Source: Candidatus Neomicrothrix sp. UBA2983 (lineage in GTDB: Bacteria > Actinomycetota > Acidimicrobiia > Acidimicrobiales > MedAcidi-G1). From it: a DNA stretch of 61,230 nt. The stretch covers positions 1 through 61,230 of the forward strand of contig DEAL01000024.1 in the NCBI GenBank assembly GCA_002346745.1, written 5' to 3'. Both the position numbers and the translations under genes were made by a program. The notes beneath the pieces are model-generated. The model made no database searches. It saw only the letters and a program-made list of their open reading frames with translations, and was not told where the DNA came from. This document shows, one piece after another, positions 1 through 7,666 of this stretch; within the stretch, counting starts at the first letter, position 1; each line of letters begins with the position of its first letter.

Positions 1-1
1 C

Positions 2-754
2 GTGGGGGTGTCGGAAAGCCCGACGACCACGACCGGCACCAGTTCCACCACGTCGCCACCCCTGCCGTCGCCCCCGACCACGGTGGCGCCGCGCACGGCG
101 ACGGCCGGCGACCCCCTCAGGATCCTCGCCGTGGGCGACTCGCTGATGCTCGACCTGCAGTACGGCCTCGAGCGCGTCCTCGGCCGTCGCGACGACGTGG
201 CCATCACGGGACGGGGTGCACTCGGGTTCGGCTTCACGGTTCCGCATTGGGACTGGGACGAGAATGTCCTCGCCGACTATGCCCTGTCGGTCGCCGAGGC
301 CAGGCCGGAGGTCATCGTGATGATGATCGGGGCCAACGAATTCGAGAGCTATGTGATCGAAGGCGAGGCGCTGCCGCCGGGGACTGACCGTTGGCGGGAG
401 GTCCTCGCTGACCGCGCCGACGAGGCCGTGGCGCACTGGTTGGCGGGTGGGGGCCACGTCTACTGGTGGACCACGCCGGCCATGCGCGACGAGCGCTTCG
501 CCGCGGTGGCCGAGCTCAACGACGTCTGGCACGACACCATGGCTGCCTGGGCACCGGCAGGCTCGATGCTCGACTCGATGGAGGTCCTCGGGGACGAGGC
601 GGGGAACTATCGGGACGAGATCGTGGAGGACGACGGCAGCGTCGTTCCCCTCCGCAAGGAACACGGCGTCCACTTCTTCGAGGTCGGGGCCGACCTGTTG
701 GCGGCCCAACTCGAGCGGGAACTGGTCGCTGACGGGTGGCTCACCCGACGCTGA
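2..754 (+). CDS. SGNH/GDSL-type hydrolase-like protein (5' partial)
   Basis: This resembles extracellular SGNH-fold esterases or acyltransferase-associated proteins that act on cell-wall or glycan substrates; the exact substrate is unknown. Residues 5-35 are a Ser/Thr/Pro-rich linker typical of exported proteins. The block-I motif AVGDSL follows, with Ser near residue 47. A block-III-like GANE lies near residue 110. The C-terminal block reads HGVH with His near 224. The family normally has Asp three residues before that His, and here a His occupies the position after a Glu, so the catalytic dyad is uncertain. No signal peptide is visible. The first available GTG is at base 2, so the true start probably lies upstream of the window. 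It is convergent with the DUF2304 gene. Confidence 0.6.
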   Translation: MGVSESPTTTTGTSSTTSPPLPSPPTTVAPRTATAGDPLRILAVGDSLMLDLQYGLERVLGRRDDVAITGRGALGFGFTVPHWDWDENVLADYALSVAEARPEVIVMMIGANEFESYVIEGEALPPGTDRWREVLADRADEAVAHWLAGGGHVYWWTTPAMRDERFAAVAELNDVWHDTMAAWAPAGSMLDSMEVLGDEAGNYRDEIVEDDGSVVPLRKEHGVHFFEVGADLLAAQLERELVADGWLTRR

Positions 755-764
755 GAGGGCCGGA

Positions 765-1115
765 TCAGTCTTCCTCGCGCTCCTCGACTTCGTGGCGCAG
801 CAGGGCGAGTTCCTCGGCCAGCGTCCGGACCCGGGTCTCCAACCGGGAGAGCTCGTACGAGAAGTGCATGGCCAGCAGCAGGAGAAAGCCGAAGCCGAGC
901 AGCAGGAACAGGGCTGGCTGGTAGGCGACGCCCACCTCGTCGGCGACCCGGTCCAGCACCCCGGGAACCGCCGCCGCCACCGACAGGACCACGCCCACGG
1001 TGAGCCACAGCACCGAGTACTTGGCCTTGAGCGCCTGCATGCGGACCAGGCGCAGGATGAGTGCCAGGGCTGCCAGCGCCAGAACGGCGACGAGGACGTG
1101 CGCGGTGCCCGTCAT
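765..1115 (-). CDS. DUF2304 family membrane protein
   Basis: A 116-residue membrane protein with three predicted transmembrane segments, at about residues 6-23, 33-54 and 68-90. A charged, Glu/Arg-rich C-terminal tail (about 91-116) is likely coiled-coil. Length and layout match DUF2304, whose genes commonly sit beside GT2 glycosyltransferases. I infer that it anchors or assists the neighbouring transferase at the membrane. Its ATG overlaps the stop of the upstream GT2 gene by 4 bp (ATGA), so the two are probably translationally coupled. The biochemical role of the family is not established. Confidence 0.8.
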   Translation of the reverse strand: MTGTAHVLVAVLALAALALILRLVRMQALKAKYSVLWLTVGVVLSVAAAVPGVLDRVADEVGVAYQPALFLLLGFGFLLLLAMHFSYELSRLETRVRTLAEELALLRHEVEEREED

Positions 1116-1819
1116 GCCGCGGCCACCGGGCGGGGTCGGCGCCCCATGCCGGCCGTCAGGACGATCAGGACCCGGACGAAGTGGTAGGCGAGGCGAAGAT
1201 TCCTGGTCGACGGGGTGCCGCCCTGGCGTTCACGCATCGTGACGGGAACCTCGGCCAGGCGAAAGCCGCGGCGGTGGGCCAGCAGGAGGGCCTCCACGGA
1301 GTCCATGTACTCGACCGGATACTCGGTGGCAAAGAGTTCCAGCACCGGTCGCCGGAAGGCCCGGAAACCCGATGAGGTGTCGCTGAAGCCCTGCCCGGTG
1401 GTCCGGCGCACCAGCCAGCGAAGCAGGCCCATGGCTAGGCCCCGGCTCCGGCTGACCCGGTAGGCGCCGTTGCCGGCGAATCGGGAACCCACGACCATGT
1501 CGGCGCCGTCCAGGCCGTCCAACAGGACGCCGACCTGAGACGGGTCATGCTGTCCGTCGCCGTCGAACTGGTAGGCCCGGTCGACACCCGAGGCAAGGGC
1601 GTGCCGAAAGCCCAGCCGCAGGGCGCCGCCGATGCCGAGGTTCACGGGAAGACGCAGACAGGTCGCGCCGGCAGCCCTGGCAACCGCCGCGGTTCCGTCA
1701 GTCGAGCCGTCGTCGACCACGATGACCTCGTGGTCGGGAAGCGTTGCGGCCAACTCGGCCAGGACGGTCGGCAGGGCCTCGGCCTCGTTGAAAGCGGGAA
1801 TCACGGCGGTGGTGCGCAC
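1112..1819 (-). CDS. GT2 family glycosyltransferase (dolichyl-phosphate mannose synthase-like)
   Basis: A 235-residue GT-A glycosyltransferase, probably making a polyprenyl-phosphate-linked sugar for use by the GT-C enzymes nearby. The start shows the nucleotide-binding signature VIPAFNEAEALP, then VVDDGSTDGT, and the DxD-type motif FDGDGQHD near residues 85-92. A QGFSDTSSGFRAFRR stretch is typical of DPM1-like GT2 enzymes. The GTG at 1819 is chosen because TACCGT lies 6 nt upstream on the minus strand, which fits a leaderless transcript; longer in-frame extensions look non-coding. It lacks the C-terminal membrane domain of some DPM1 homologues, a role the coupled DUF2304 protein may fill (inference). 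Confidence 0.85.
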   Translation of the reverse strand: MRTTAVIPAFNEAEALPTVLAELAATLPDHEVIVVDDGSTDGTAAVARAAGATCLRLPVNLGIGGALRLGFRHALASGVDRAYQFDGDGQHDPSQVGVLLDGLDGADMVVGSRFAGNGAYRVSRSRGLAMGLLRWLVRRTTGQGFSDTSSGFRAFRRPVLELFATEYPVEYMDSVEALLLAHRRGFRLAEVPVTMRERQGGTPSTRNLRLAYHFVRVLIVLTAGMGRRPRPVAAA

Positions 1820-1899
1820 GGCGCCACGGTACCGGGCTGCTCGGCGACCACCGTCGATGGCGCATACCGCCCCTTGCGGGCGCTCCTCAGCCGGTCGGC

Positions 1900-2817
1900 T
1901 CAGTAGGCGTCGAAGTCCAGGAACTCGAAGCCGCCCAACTCGAGGGCGTTGGCGTCGAAGCCGGGATGGAGCGGGTGCAGGACGACCTCGAGCGGGCTCG
2001 GCATGAGCCGGCGGGGGAGGGGGATGCCCCGGAGGCGCACCGCCGGGTTGGTGCCGGCATGCACGATGAACGGGGTGCGGTGGTGCTCGCCGACCGCCGC
2101 CACCAGCGGTCCGCTCCGGAGCGGGTGCTCCGGTGGGCGGCGGGGAATGACCTTGAGGAGCACGCCGATGGGAACGCCGGCCATCCGGGTCCGGGTGCTG
2201 ACCAGGAGCGCCTCGTCCAGGACGTGGAGGACGTAGTCCGTCCGGCGGCGGGCCAGGCGCCAGCGTAGGAGGTCGGCCGTCCAGGTGGCGACGAAGTCGG
2301 GGCCCGAGGGGCTGGTGGTGGCGGGCAGCCACTCGGCGAAGGGGCCATTGGCCAGCAGCGTGGCCGTCACGGGGTGGTGCTCGCAGGCCGGGGACCACGG
2401 TGTGGCGAGCAGGAGGCGGACCGGCAGGGGGGCGAGGCGCCGCCACCCCATGGCCGAGACCATGCGGGGGGCCGACTGGGCGTTGGCGATACCGAGGATG
2501 GCGTCGAGGCCGGCCCTACGACCCTCCTCGTAGCTGTGCTCCACGGTGCGCCGGAACGCCCCCGTGCCGCGGGCGTCGGGGCGCACCGCCAGGTCCACGC
2601 CCAGGCCGACGCGGACCGAGGCGCCGTCGGCACGGTCCAGTCGCAGGGGAACGAGGGCGTAGTTTCCGAGTTGGCGGCCAGCCTCGTCCACCCGTCCCAC
2701 GGCAGCGGCGCCCTCGGGGTTGTCCCGGTAGTACCACTCGAGGTCCTCGGCGGACACGGGCGGGCTCGGAGCGAAGACGGCGTTGATGAGGTCGACGGTG
2801 GTCGACAGGTCGCTCAC
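1900..2817 (-). CDS. GNAT-fold acetyltransferase-like protein
   Basis: A 305-residue soluble protein. The N-terminal half carries features of a GNAT acyl-CoA transferase: an opening segment with ...LEWYYRDNP, a beta strand ending in VDLAVRPDARGTGAFRR (acetyl-CoA loop with RGTG), and a helix followed by GIANAQSAPRMVSAMGWRR, the usual 'N-x-x-S' then GW pattern. The C-terminal half has no family I can name. Such proteins often occur in surface-polysaccharide loci, which fits the neighbours, but the acceptor is unknown. The GTG start at 2817 overlaps the stop of the upstream membrane-protein gene (GTGA), which supports this start over the long ORF beginning at 3012. Confidence 0.6.
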   Translation of the reverse strand: MSDLSTTVDLINAVFAPSPPVSAEDLEWYYRDNPEGAAAVGRVDEAGRQLGNYALVPLRLDRADGASVRVGLGVDLAVRPDARGTGAFRRTVEHSYEEGRRAGLDAILGIANAQSAPRMVSAMGWRRLAPLPVRLLLATPWSPACEHHPVTATLLANGPFAEWLPATTSPSGPDFVATWTADLLRWRLARRRTDYVLHVLDEALLVSTRTRMAGVPIGVLLKVIPRRPPEHPLRSGPLVAAVGEHHRTPFIVHAGTNPAVRLRGIPLPRRLMPSPLEVVLHPLHPGFDANALELGGFEFLDFDAY

Positions 2818-3146
2818 GGGACGGGCGACCTCCGGTGCGCCAGTGCGCCGCCGGCCAGAATGACGACGCCGAGCCCGAGCCGGAAGCGGGCCCGGGATCC
2901 GCACGGCACCTCGACCTCGACGGTGGGATCGCCCTTCATGGGACGCGGGGTCGTGTAGGCGGTGCCAGTGGGCCGGTCGTCCGAGAAGGCGCCGAGGAGC
3001 GGGGATCGGCATCCGACCCGCGGCGTCGATTCGAGCTGGAAGTCTGCACCGCCCGGGAGTGGGCGGGTGAACGGCACCAGGGCGATCCAGAGTCCCAGCA
3101 GCACGAGGATCGGTCCCAGGGCGGCGCGGAGTCGGGATCGGTCCAT
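2814..3146 (-). CDS. small two-TM membrane protein
   Basis: A 110-residue protein of unknown function. One hydrophobic segment lies near residues 9-27 and another near 91-106, with a polar loop of about 60 residues between them that holds two cysteines. That loop is probably outside the cell if the N-terminus is cytoplasmic. It is not a recognised family. The ATG at 3146 has TAGGCT 9 nt upstream. The gene is coupled to the GNAT-like gene by a GTGA overlap, so the two form a small operon divergent from the SGNH lipoprotein gene. Confidence 0.6.
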   Translation of the reverse strand: MDRSRLRAALGPILVLLGLWIALVPFTRPLPGGADFQLESTPRVGCRSPLLGAFSDDRPTGTAYTTPRPMKGDPTVEVEVPCGSRARFRLGLGVVILAGGALAHRRSPVP

Positions 3147-3233
3147 CGGCGGGCGAGCCTACAAGGGGCCCGGTCGACGCCGGGGACGTCGTGTACCGGG
3201 TGGGCGGCCCGTCAGGGGTCTAGCGTGACGGCC

Positions 3234-4019
3234 ATGGTGACGCGGGCATCGGCCGTCCTCGCGTTCCTCGTCGGAACGTCCCTCCTTGTCGCCTGTGGTT
3301 CCGACCGGTCCGGCGACGAGGTCCACGTGGTCACGCTGGGGGACAGCGTGGCCTTCGATGCGGATCCCGGCATCCGTGCCGCCCTCGAGGCCGTGGAGGG
3401 CGTCACGGTCGACACACGGTCGTTCGGTGGAGTGGGACTGCTGCGCCCCGGCTTCGACGAGTACCTCGGCGACGCTCTCGACGCCGATCCCGACGTGCTG
3501 ACCCTTATGCTGGGCGGCTGGGACCTGGGCGAGGCCATGGACGATCCAGGGGCCTACCGGGAACGCGTGGAGGAGGTCGCGGCTCGGGTCATCGAGTCCG
3601 GCGCCCACCTGGTCTGGATCGGGATGCCGGTCATGCCGCCCGACGAGGGCATCGAGGAGCACCGGCTCCACCTGAACGGCATCGTCAGGGCTGCGCTCGG
3701 ACCTGTGCACAGGGCCGACTACCTCGACTCCGACCGGGCTCTGGCGTCAGCGGACGGCACCTTCGTCCGGCAGCGGTTCGGCCTCGACGGAACGCTCCAG
3801 CCGATCCGAAAGTTGCGCGACGGCGTCCCGGACGGCCACCTCTGCCCGACCGGGGCGGCGAGTATGGGACAACTCGTGGCCGACGAACTCCACACGTTGG
3901 GGATCACGGTTGTCGAGGTCGGCGATCCAACGGCCGGGCTCCCGCAGGGGGAGTGGTGGGTCGGTGAGTGGACCTCGGATCCGCGCTACGACGACCCGCC
4001 GGGCGGCTGCGACGCCTGA
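3234..4019 (+). CDS. SGNH hydrolase-like lipoprotein
   Basis: A 261-residue protein with a short signal peptide and lipobox LLVAC (Cys near residue 21), so it is probably anchored on the outer face of the membrane. It then has the SGNH block I TLGDSV with Ser near 38, a block-III-like LGGWD, and a C-terminal DGHLCPTGA with the Asp-x-His pair. All catalytic positions appear present, unlike the related gene at the left edge. The substrate is unknown; acyl groups on envelope glycans are plausible given the surrounding transferases. The start ATG has TAGCGT ending 7 nt before it (leaderless). Its 3' end overlaps the opposing glycosyltransferase gene by 34 bp. Confidence 0.75.
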   Translation: MVTRASAVLAFLVGTSLLVACGSDRSGDEVHVVTLGDSVAFDADPGIRAALEAVEGVTVDTRSFGGVGLLRPGFDEYLGDALDADPDVLTLMLGGWDLGEAMDDPGAYRERVEEVAARVIESGAHLVWIGMPVMPPDEGIEEHRLHLNGIVRAALGPVHRADYLDSDRALASADGTFVRQRFGLDGTLQPIRKLRDGVPDGHLCPTGAASMGQLVADELHTLGITVVEVGDPTAGLPQGEWWVGEWTSDPRYDDPPGGCDA

Positions 4020-5356
4020 CCGGCTCGGCGCCGTTCGGTCAGGGCGTCCACCGCCACGGCGGCCAACAGCACCAGGGAGACCTCGGCAGCCGTCCGGTAG
4101 CGGGTGTTGCCGAACGAGATCGCCGCCGTCAACGTGGCGATCGGTATCCAGCCGGCGAGCGGCAGCAGCACCTCACGTCGTCGCCACAGCAGCAGGGCCC
4201 CGCCTGTCGCCAGGGGGAGGAGTGCCAGGTACTGCACGTAGCCCAGGGTCGAGACGGCGAGCGGCCGGCGGTCCACCAGGGCGTCGAGGCGCAACTGGTC
4301 GGCGGGGTCGTAGACGCCCCACATGCGGCCGATCCGTGCGGGGACGACAACGGTCAGGAGCCGACCGGTGTGGTCGCCCATGTACGCCATGGCCCGCTCC
4401 CGGACCACGACGTCCCGCTGCGACTCGTCGAGGTGCTCACCCGCCGGACCGAAGGGCGGCGGATGGCCGCACTCGATGCGCCAGTAGCCGAGGAACTCCC
4501 CGTGGTAGGTCGGGTCGCAGTTGGACTGGACGAGCACCGTGCCCGCGCCGTTCGACAGGAAGACCGCCTCTTCGAACACCAGCAGGTTGCGGACCATCCA
4601 GGGTGCCAGCAGCAGCAGCGTCGCCGCACCTGCCATCGCCGTGCGTGCGAGGCGCTCCCGCCAGGGCAGCGGGGCCCGCACCAGGACGACCCCGACTAGC
4701 AACGGGAGCATCAGCAGCAGCTCCGCCCGGGACAGGGCAGCGAGTCCGCCGACGAGCCCCAGGATGACCGCCCGTCGGCGCGAGGGATCGCGGGTGAAGC
4801 GCAGGCCGGCCCAGGAGGTGCCGGCGGCCGCGGCGATGGCCGCCGTCTCGGCCATGAGGAGGCCGTCGTTGACCCAGATGAAGGCGTAGCCGGCGGTGAT
4901 CGAGGCGGCCACGAGGCCCAGTCGCTCCGAACGCAGGTCGCGTCCGAGGAGCCCGACGAGGACGATGGCGGGGATGCCCAGCAGGGCGGCGACGACTTGG
5001 TGCTGGAGCACGGTGACCGCCCCCAGGAAGGAGGCGACCCCGAGCAGGATCGTCCAAACGGGCGGATGGCCCGCCGTCGGCTCCAGGTGGCCGATCGGGG
5101 TTGCCACCAGCATGTCGGCACCGTCACGGACGATGAGGTCCACGCCCCCGAACATGTGGCGCAGTGGCTCGGGAAAGCCAAGGCCGTCAGCCAGGAGGTT
5201 GGCGGCGTGGTGGTAGCCGGCGGCGTCCCCGCTGAGCGGGTTGTCCGCGACCACCAGCAGCACGTAGAGCACTCGGAGCAACCCTCCGAGGCCGGCGATC
5301 AGGGCGAGCCGTCCGGCAAAGGTGACAGGCAGGCGCGGGGTGGACGGCGGGCCCAT
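3986..5356 (-). CDS. GT39-like polytopic glycosyltransferase, paralogue A
   Basis: A 456-residue GT-C membrane protein of the ArnT/PMT type, expected to move a sugar from a polyprenyl-phosphate donor outside the membrane. The first transmembrane segment is followed by NPLSGDAAGYH, where the loop Asp is the likely catalytic residue, and by EPTAGHPP. About ten further hydrophobic segments follow. It is clearly a paralogue of the gene at 6269-7648: both share a YVLLVV segment, a GDA-x-x-YH-like loop, AANLLADGLGF and EPTAGHPP. The ATG shares one base with the stop of the deacetylase gene upstream (TGATG), so it is translationally coupled as the last gene of a four-gene operon. Confidence 0.8.
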   Translation of the reverse strand: MGPPSTPRLPVTFAGRLALIAGLGGLLRVLYVLLVVADNPLSGDAAGYHHAANLLADGLGFPEPLRHMFGGVDLIVRDGADMLVATPIGHLEPTAGHPPVWTILLGVASFLGAVTVLQHQVVAALLGIPAIVLVGLLGRDLRSERLGLVAASITAGYAFIWVNDGLLMAETAAIAAAAGTSWAGLRFTRDPSRRRAVILGLVGGLAALSRAELLLMLPLLVGVVLVRAPLPWRERLARTAMAGAATLLLLAPWMVRNLLVFEEAVFLSNGAGTVLVQSNCDPTYHGEFLGYWRIECGHPPPFGPAGEHLDESQRDVVVRERAMAYMGDHTGRLLTVVVPARIGRMWGVYDPADQLRLDALVDRRPLAVSTLGYVQYLALLPLATGGALLLWRRREVLLPLAGWIPIATLTAAISFGNTRYRTAAEVSLVLLAAVAVDALTERRRAGQASQPPGGSS

Positions 5357-6240
5357 CAGCTGCTGCGCAGCCGACCGTTGGCGAGGCGGGCAGCCCGGCC
5401 GAGGGCCGGCGGCTGGGCCGGATCCACGACCGGGAGGCCGGCGGCCGCCAGGGATTGCACCCGATCAGCCAGCGGCGGGCCGACCGGCTCTCCCAACAGG
5501 CGGCGGAACCGTCGTTCCATGCGGCTCCGGCGCAGCCAGGCCACCCGGCTGGCGAGCGTCCCAATGTGCTCATGGGGGTGGTAGGCCTCGTCGGGGTCGA
5601 ACTCCCAGGGGTGGCAGTAGGTCCAGAGCACCTCGTCGGGCCCCGCCCGGCGGGTGCCGTGGCGGCGCATGGCATCGGGGAGGAGGCGCAGGTAGGTACC
5701 GCCTAGGTAGGGCAGGTCGAGGAACGGCAGGCGGACGAGGGGGCAGGGCAGCTCGACGGGGCCGTCCGCCCATCGGAACGCCCGACGGGGGAGGCCCGGC
5801 CAGCCGTAGAGGGGGCTGGGGGCCGGCAGGGTGCTCGAGGAGTAGGTGAAGCCCAAGTCGGCCAGGATCGGAACCGCCCAGTTGCTGGCGGGCACGAGCG
5901 ACATCATGGGCGCCCGGTAGCCCTCCACGGACTGGCCTGAAAGGTCCTGGAGCAGTGCCCGGGCGTCCCGGGTCACGGCACCGAAACGGTCTGCGCCGAC
6001 GATGGGGAGCGGTACGTGTTCGTGTCCGTGGAGTCCCACCTCGTGGCCGTCCTCGGCGGCCCGACGGACCAGTTCGGGTCGCCGCTCCGCCAGGTCGGCC
6101 ACGACGTAGACCGAGGCCCGCACTCCGGCCTCGGCGAAGAGGTCGAGGACACGGTGGGTCATCAGCACCGCCCGCTCGGGCAGGTCGTGCGAGGGACGCA
6201 GGTCCTCCACGTCGAGGGTGACGCTGACGGGATGGGCCAT
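5356..6240 (-). CDS. polysaccharide deacetylase family protein
   Basis: A 294-residue NodB-fold deacetylase expected to remove N-acetyl groups from a glycan. Motif 1 is TLDVED (Asp near 10 and 13) and motif 2 is HGHEH, giving the metal-binding His-x3-His at about 71 and 75. Later motifs include YRAP with the conserved Arg and WTYCHPWEFDPDE, which resembles the exopolysaccharide/WalW-type subgroup. There is no signal peptide, so it probably acts on a cytoplasmic or lipid-linked intermediate. The ATG at 6240 has TACACT ending 7 nt upstream on the minus strand, so there may be an internal promoter. It lies between two GT39 paralogues. Confidence 0.85.
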   Translation of the reverse strand: MAHPVSVTLDVEDLRPSHDLPERAVLMTHRVLDLFAEAGVRASVYVVADLAERRPELVRRAAEDGHEVGLHGHEHVPLPIVGADRFGAVTRDARALLQDLSGQSVEGYRAPMMSLVPASNWAVPILADLGFTYSSSTLPAPSPLYGWPGLPRRAFRWADGPVELPCPLVRLPFLDLPYLGGTYLRLLPDAMRRHGTRRAGPDEVLWTYCHPWEFDPDEAYHPHEHIGTLASRVAWLRRSRMERRFRRLLGEPVGPPLADRVQSLAAAGLPVVDPAQPPALGRAARLANGRLRSS

Positions 6241-6268
6241 CGGGCGAAGTGTAGGGGTGCCCCGGGCG

Positions 6269-7648
6269 TCAGGCCGTGGAGGGGCCGGGGCGGCCCCGCC
6301 TGTACCGCAGGAGGGCGTCGACGGCGACCGCAGCGAGGACGACGATCGTGACCTCGGCGCTGACCCGGTAGCGGGTGGTTCCCATTGATGCGGCCGCCAC
6401 GAGCGTGACGATGACGGGCCAGGCGAGCAGCGGCAGGAGGGGGCGGCGGTGTCGGCGGAGCAGGGCGGCACCGGCGACGGCGGCCGGCACCAGGAAGGCG
6501 TACTGCGTCAGGCCGAGCACCGACGCCCGGAAGGAACGACCCTCGACGAGCATGTCGGCCCGTAGCTGCTGGACCGGTGCGTCGAGGGCCCACACCCGGG
6601 CGACGCGTCGGGGCATGGCGTGTCCCAGCAGGCGCGCGAGGTGGTCGCCGGCGTAGTCGAGGCCGCGGCGGCGCCAGACGAGGTCGCGTTGGGACTCGTC
6701 GAGGGCCTGGCCGTCCTCGCCGACCGGCTGCGGGAGCAGGCAGAGGTGCTCCCAGTACCCGACCTTGTCACCGTAATAGGTGGCATCGCAGTTGGTCTGC
6801 GCCAACAGCACGCCGGAGCCGTTCGAGAGGAGGACGGGCTCCTCGAACCGAACCAGGTTGCGCACGAGCCACGGCGAGAGCACAAGCAGGGCGACCGCGG
6901 CCACGGTGCCGACGCGTCGGAGGCGGACGACGGGCGGCACCCCGGAACTCCCCAGGAGGGGCAGGACGGCGACGGGTAGGAAGAGGAGCAGCTCGGCCCG
7001 GGTCAGGGCGGCGAGGCCGCCGAGCAGTCCGAGGACCAGGAGGTTGCGGCGGGACGGGTCATCGCCGACCCGCAGCGCCACCAGTGTGGTGGCGGCCACC
7101 AGGGCCACGACCAGCCCTTCGGACATGATCGAGCCGTCGTTCAGCCACAGGAAGGCGTACCCGGCGGCGATGCCGGCCGCCAGCAGTCCGACCCGGTCGC
7201 CTGCGACCTGTCGACCCAGCAGCCCGACCAGGAGGATGCCGGCGACGCCCACGCAGGCCGACACCAGTTGGTGTCCGAGGACGCTCGTCACGCCGAGAAG
7301 GGAGGCCAGGCCGAGCAGCAGGACCCACAGGGGCGGGTGGCCGGCCGTGGGCTCGATGTGTCCGATGGGCAGTTCGGTGTTGGCGGTCGAAGCGATGAGC
7401 GAATGGTCCTCGACGAACAGGTACTCGTGGCCGCCGCCGTAGAGGTAGCGGTACGGCTCGGTGAAGCCGAGCCCGTCGGCGAGCAGGTTGGCTGCCTCGT
7501 GGTAGTAGCGGGCGTCGCCGGTCAGTTGGTTGCCGCGGACCACGAGCAGTACGTAGAGAAGCCGTACCGCCAGGCCGGCGATGGCGATGAGGCCGAGGTG
7601 GCGGCCGAAGGGCGTCAGGCGGCCGGCAAGGCGGTGCGTGGAGGCCAT
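6269..7648 (-). CDS. GT39-like polytopic glycosyltransferase, paralogue B
   Basis: A 459-residue GT-C membrane glycosyltransferase and the closer-to-promoter copy of the GT39 pair. After the first transmembrane helix comes NQLTGDARYYHEAANLL, with the acidic residue expected for catalysis, then GHIEPTAGHPPLW. It has many hydrophobic helices and a C-terminal soluble stretch. Against paralogue A it has a short insertion around residues 78-92 (a His/Glu/Asp-rich loop) that may change acceptor choice (inference). It starts 18 bp after the FAD oxidoreductase gene and ends 28 bp before the deacetylase gene, in the same orientation. Confidence 0.8.
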   Translation of the reverse strand: MASTHRLAGRLTPFGRHLGLIAIAGLAVRLLYVLLVVRGNQLTGDARYYHEAANLLADGLGFTEPYRYLYGGGHEYLFVEDHSLIASTANTELPIGHIEPTAGHPPLWVLLLGLASLLGVTSVLGHQLVSACVGVAGILLVGLLGRQVAGDRVGLLAAGIAAGYAFLWLNDGSIMSEGLVVALVAATTLVALRVGDDPSRRNLLVLGLLGGLAALTRAELLLFLPVAVLPLLGSSGVPPVVRLRRVGTVAAVALLVLSPWLVRNLVRFEEPVLLSNGSGVLLAQTNCDATYYGDKVGYWEHLCLLPQPVGEDGQALDESQRDLVWRRRGLDYAGDHLARLLGHAMPRRVARVWALDAPVQQLRADMLVEGRSFRASVLGLTQYAFLVPAAVAGAALLRRHRRPLLPLLAWPVIVTLVAAASMGTTRYRVSAEVTIVVLAAVAVDALLRYRRGRPGPSTA

Positions 7649-7666
7649 GGCCGGACGATCCCCGCC

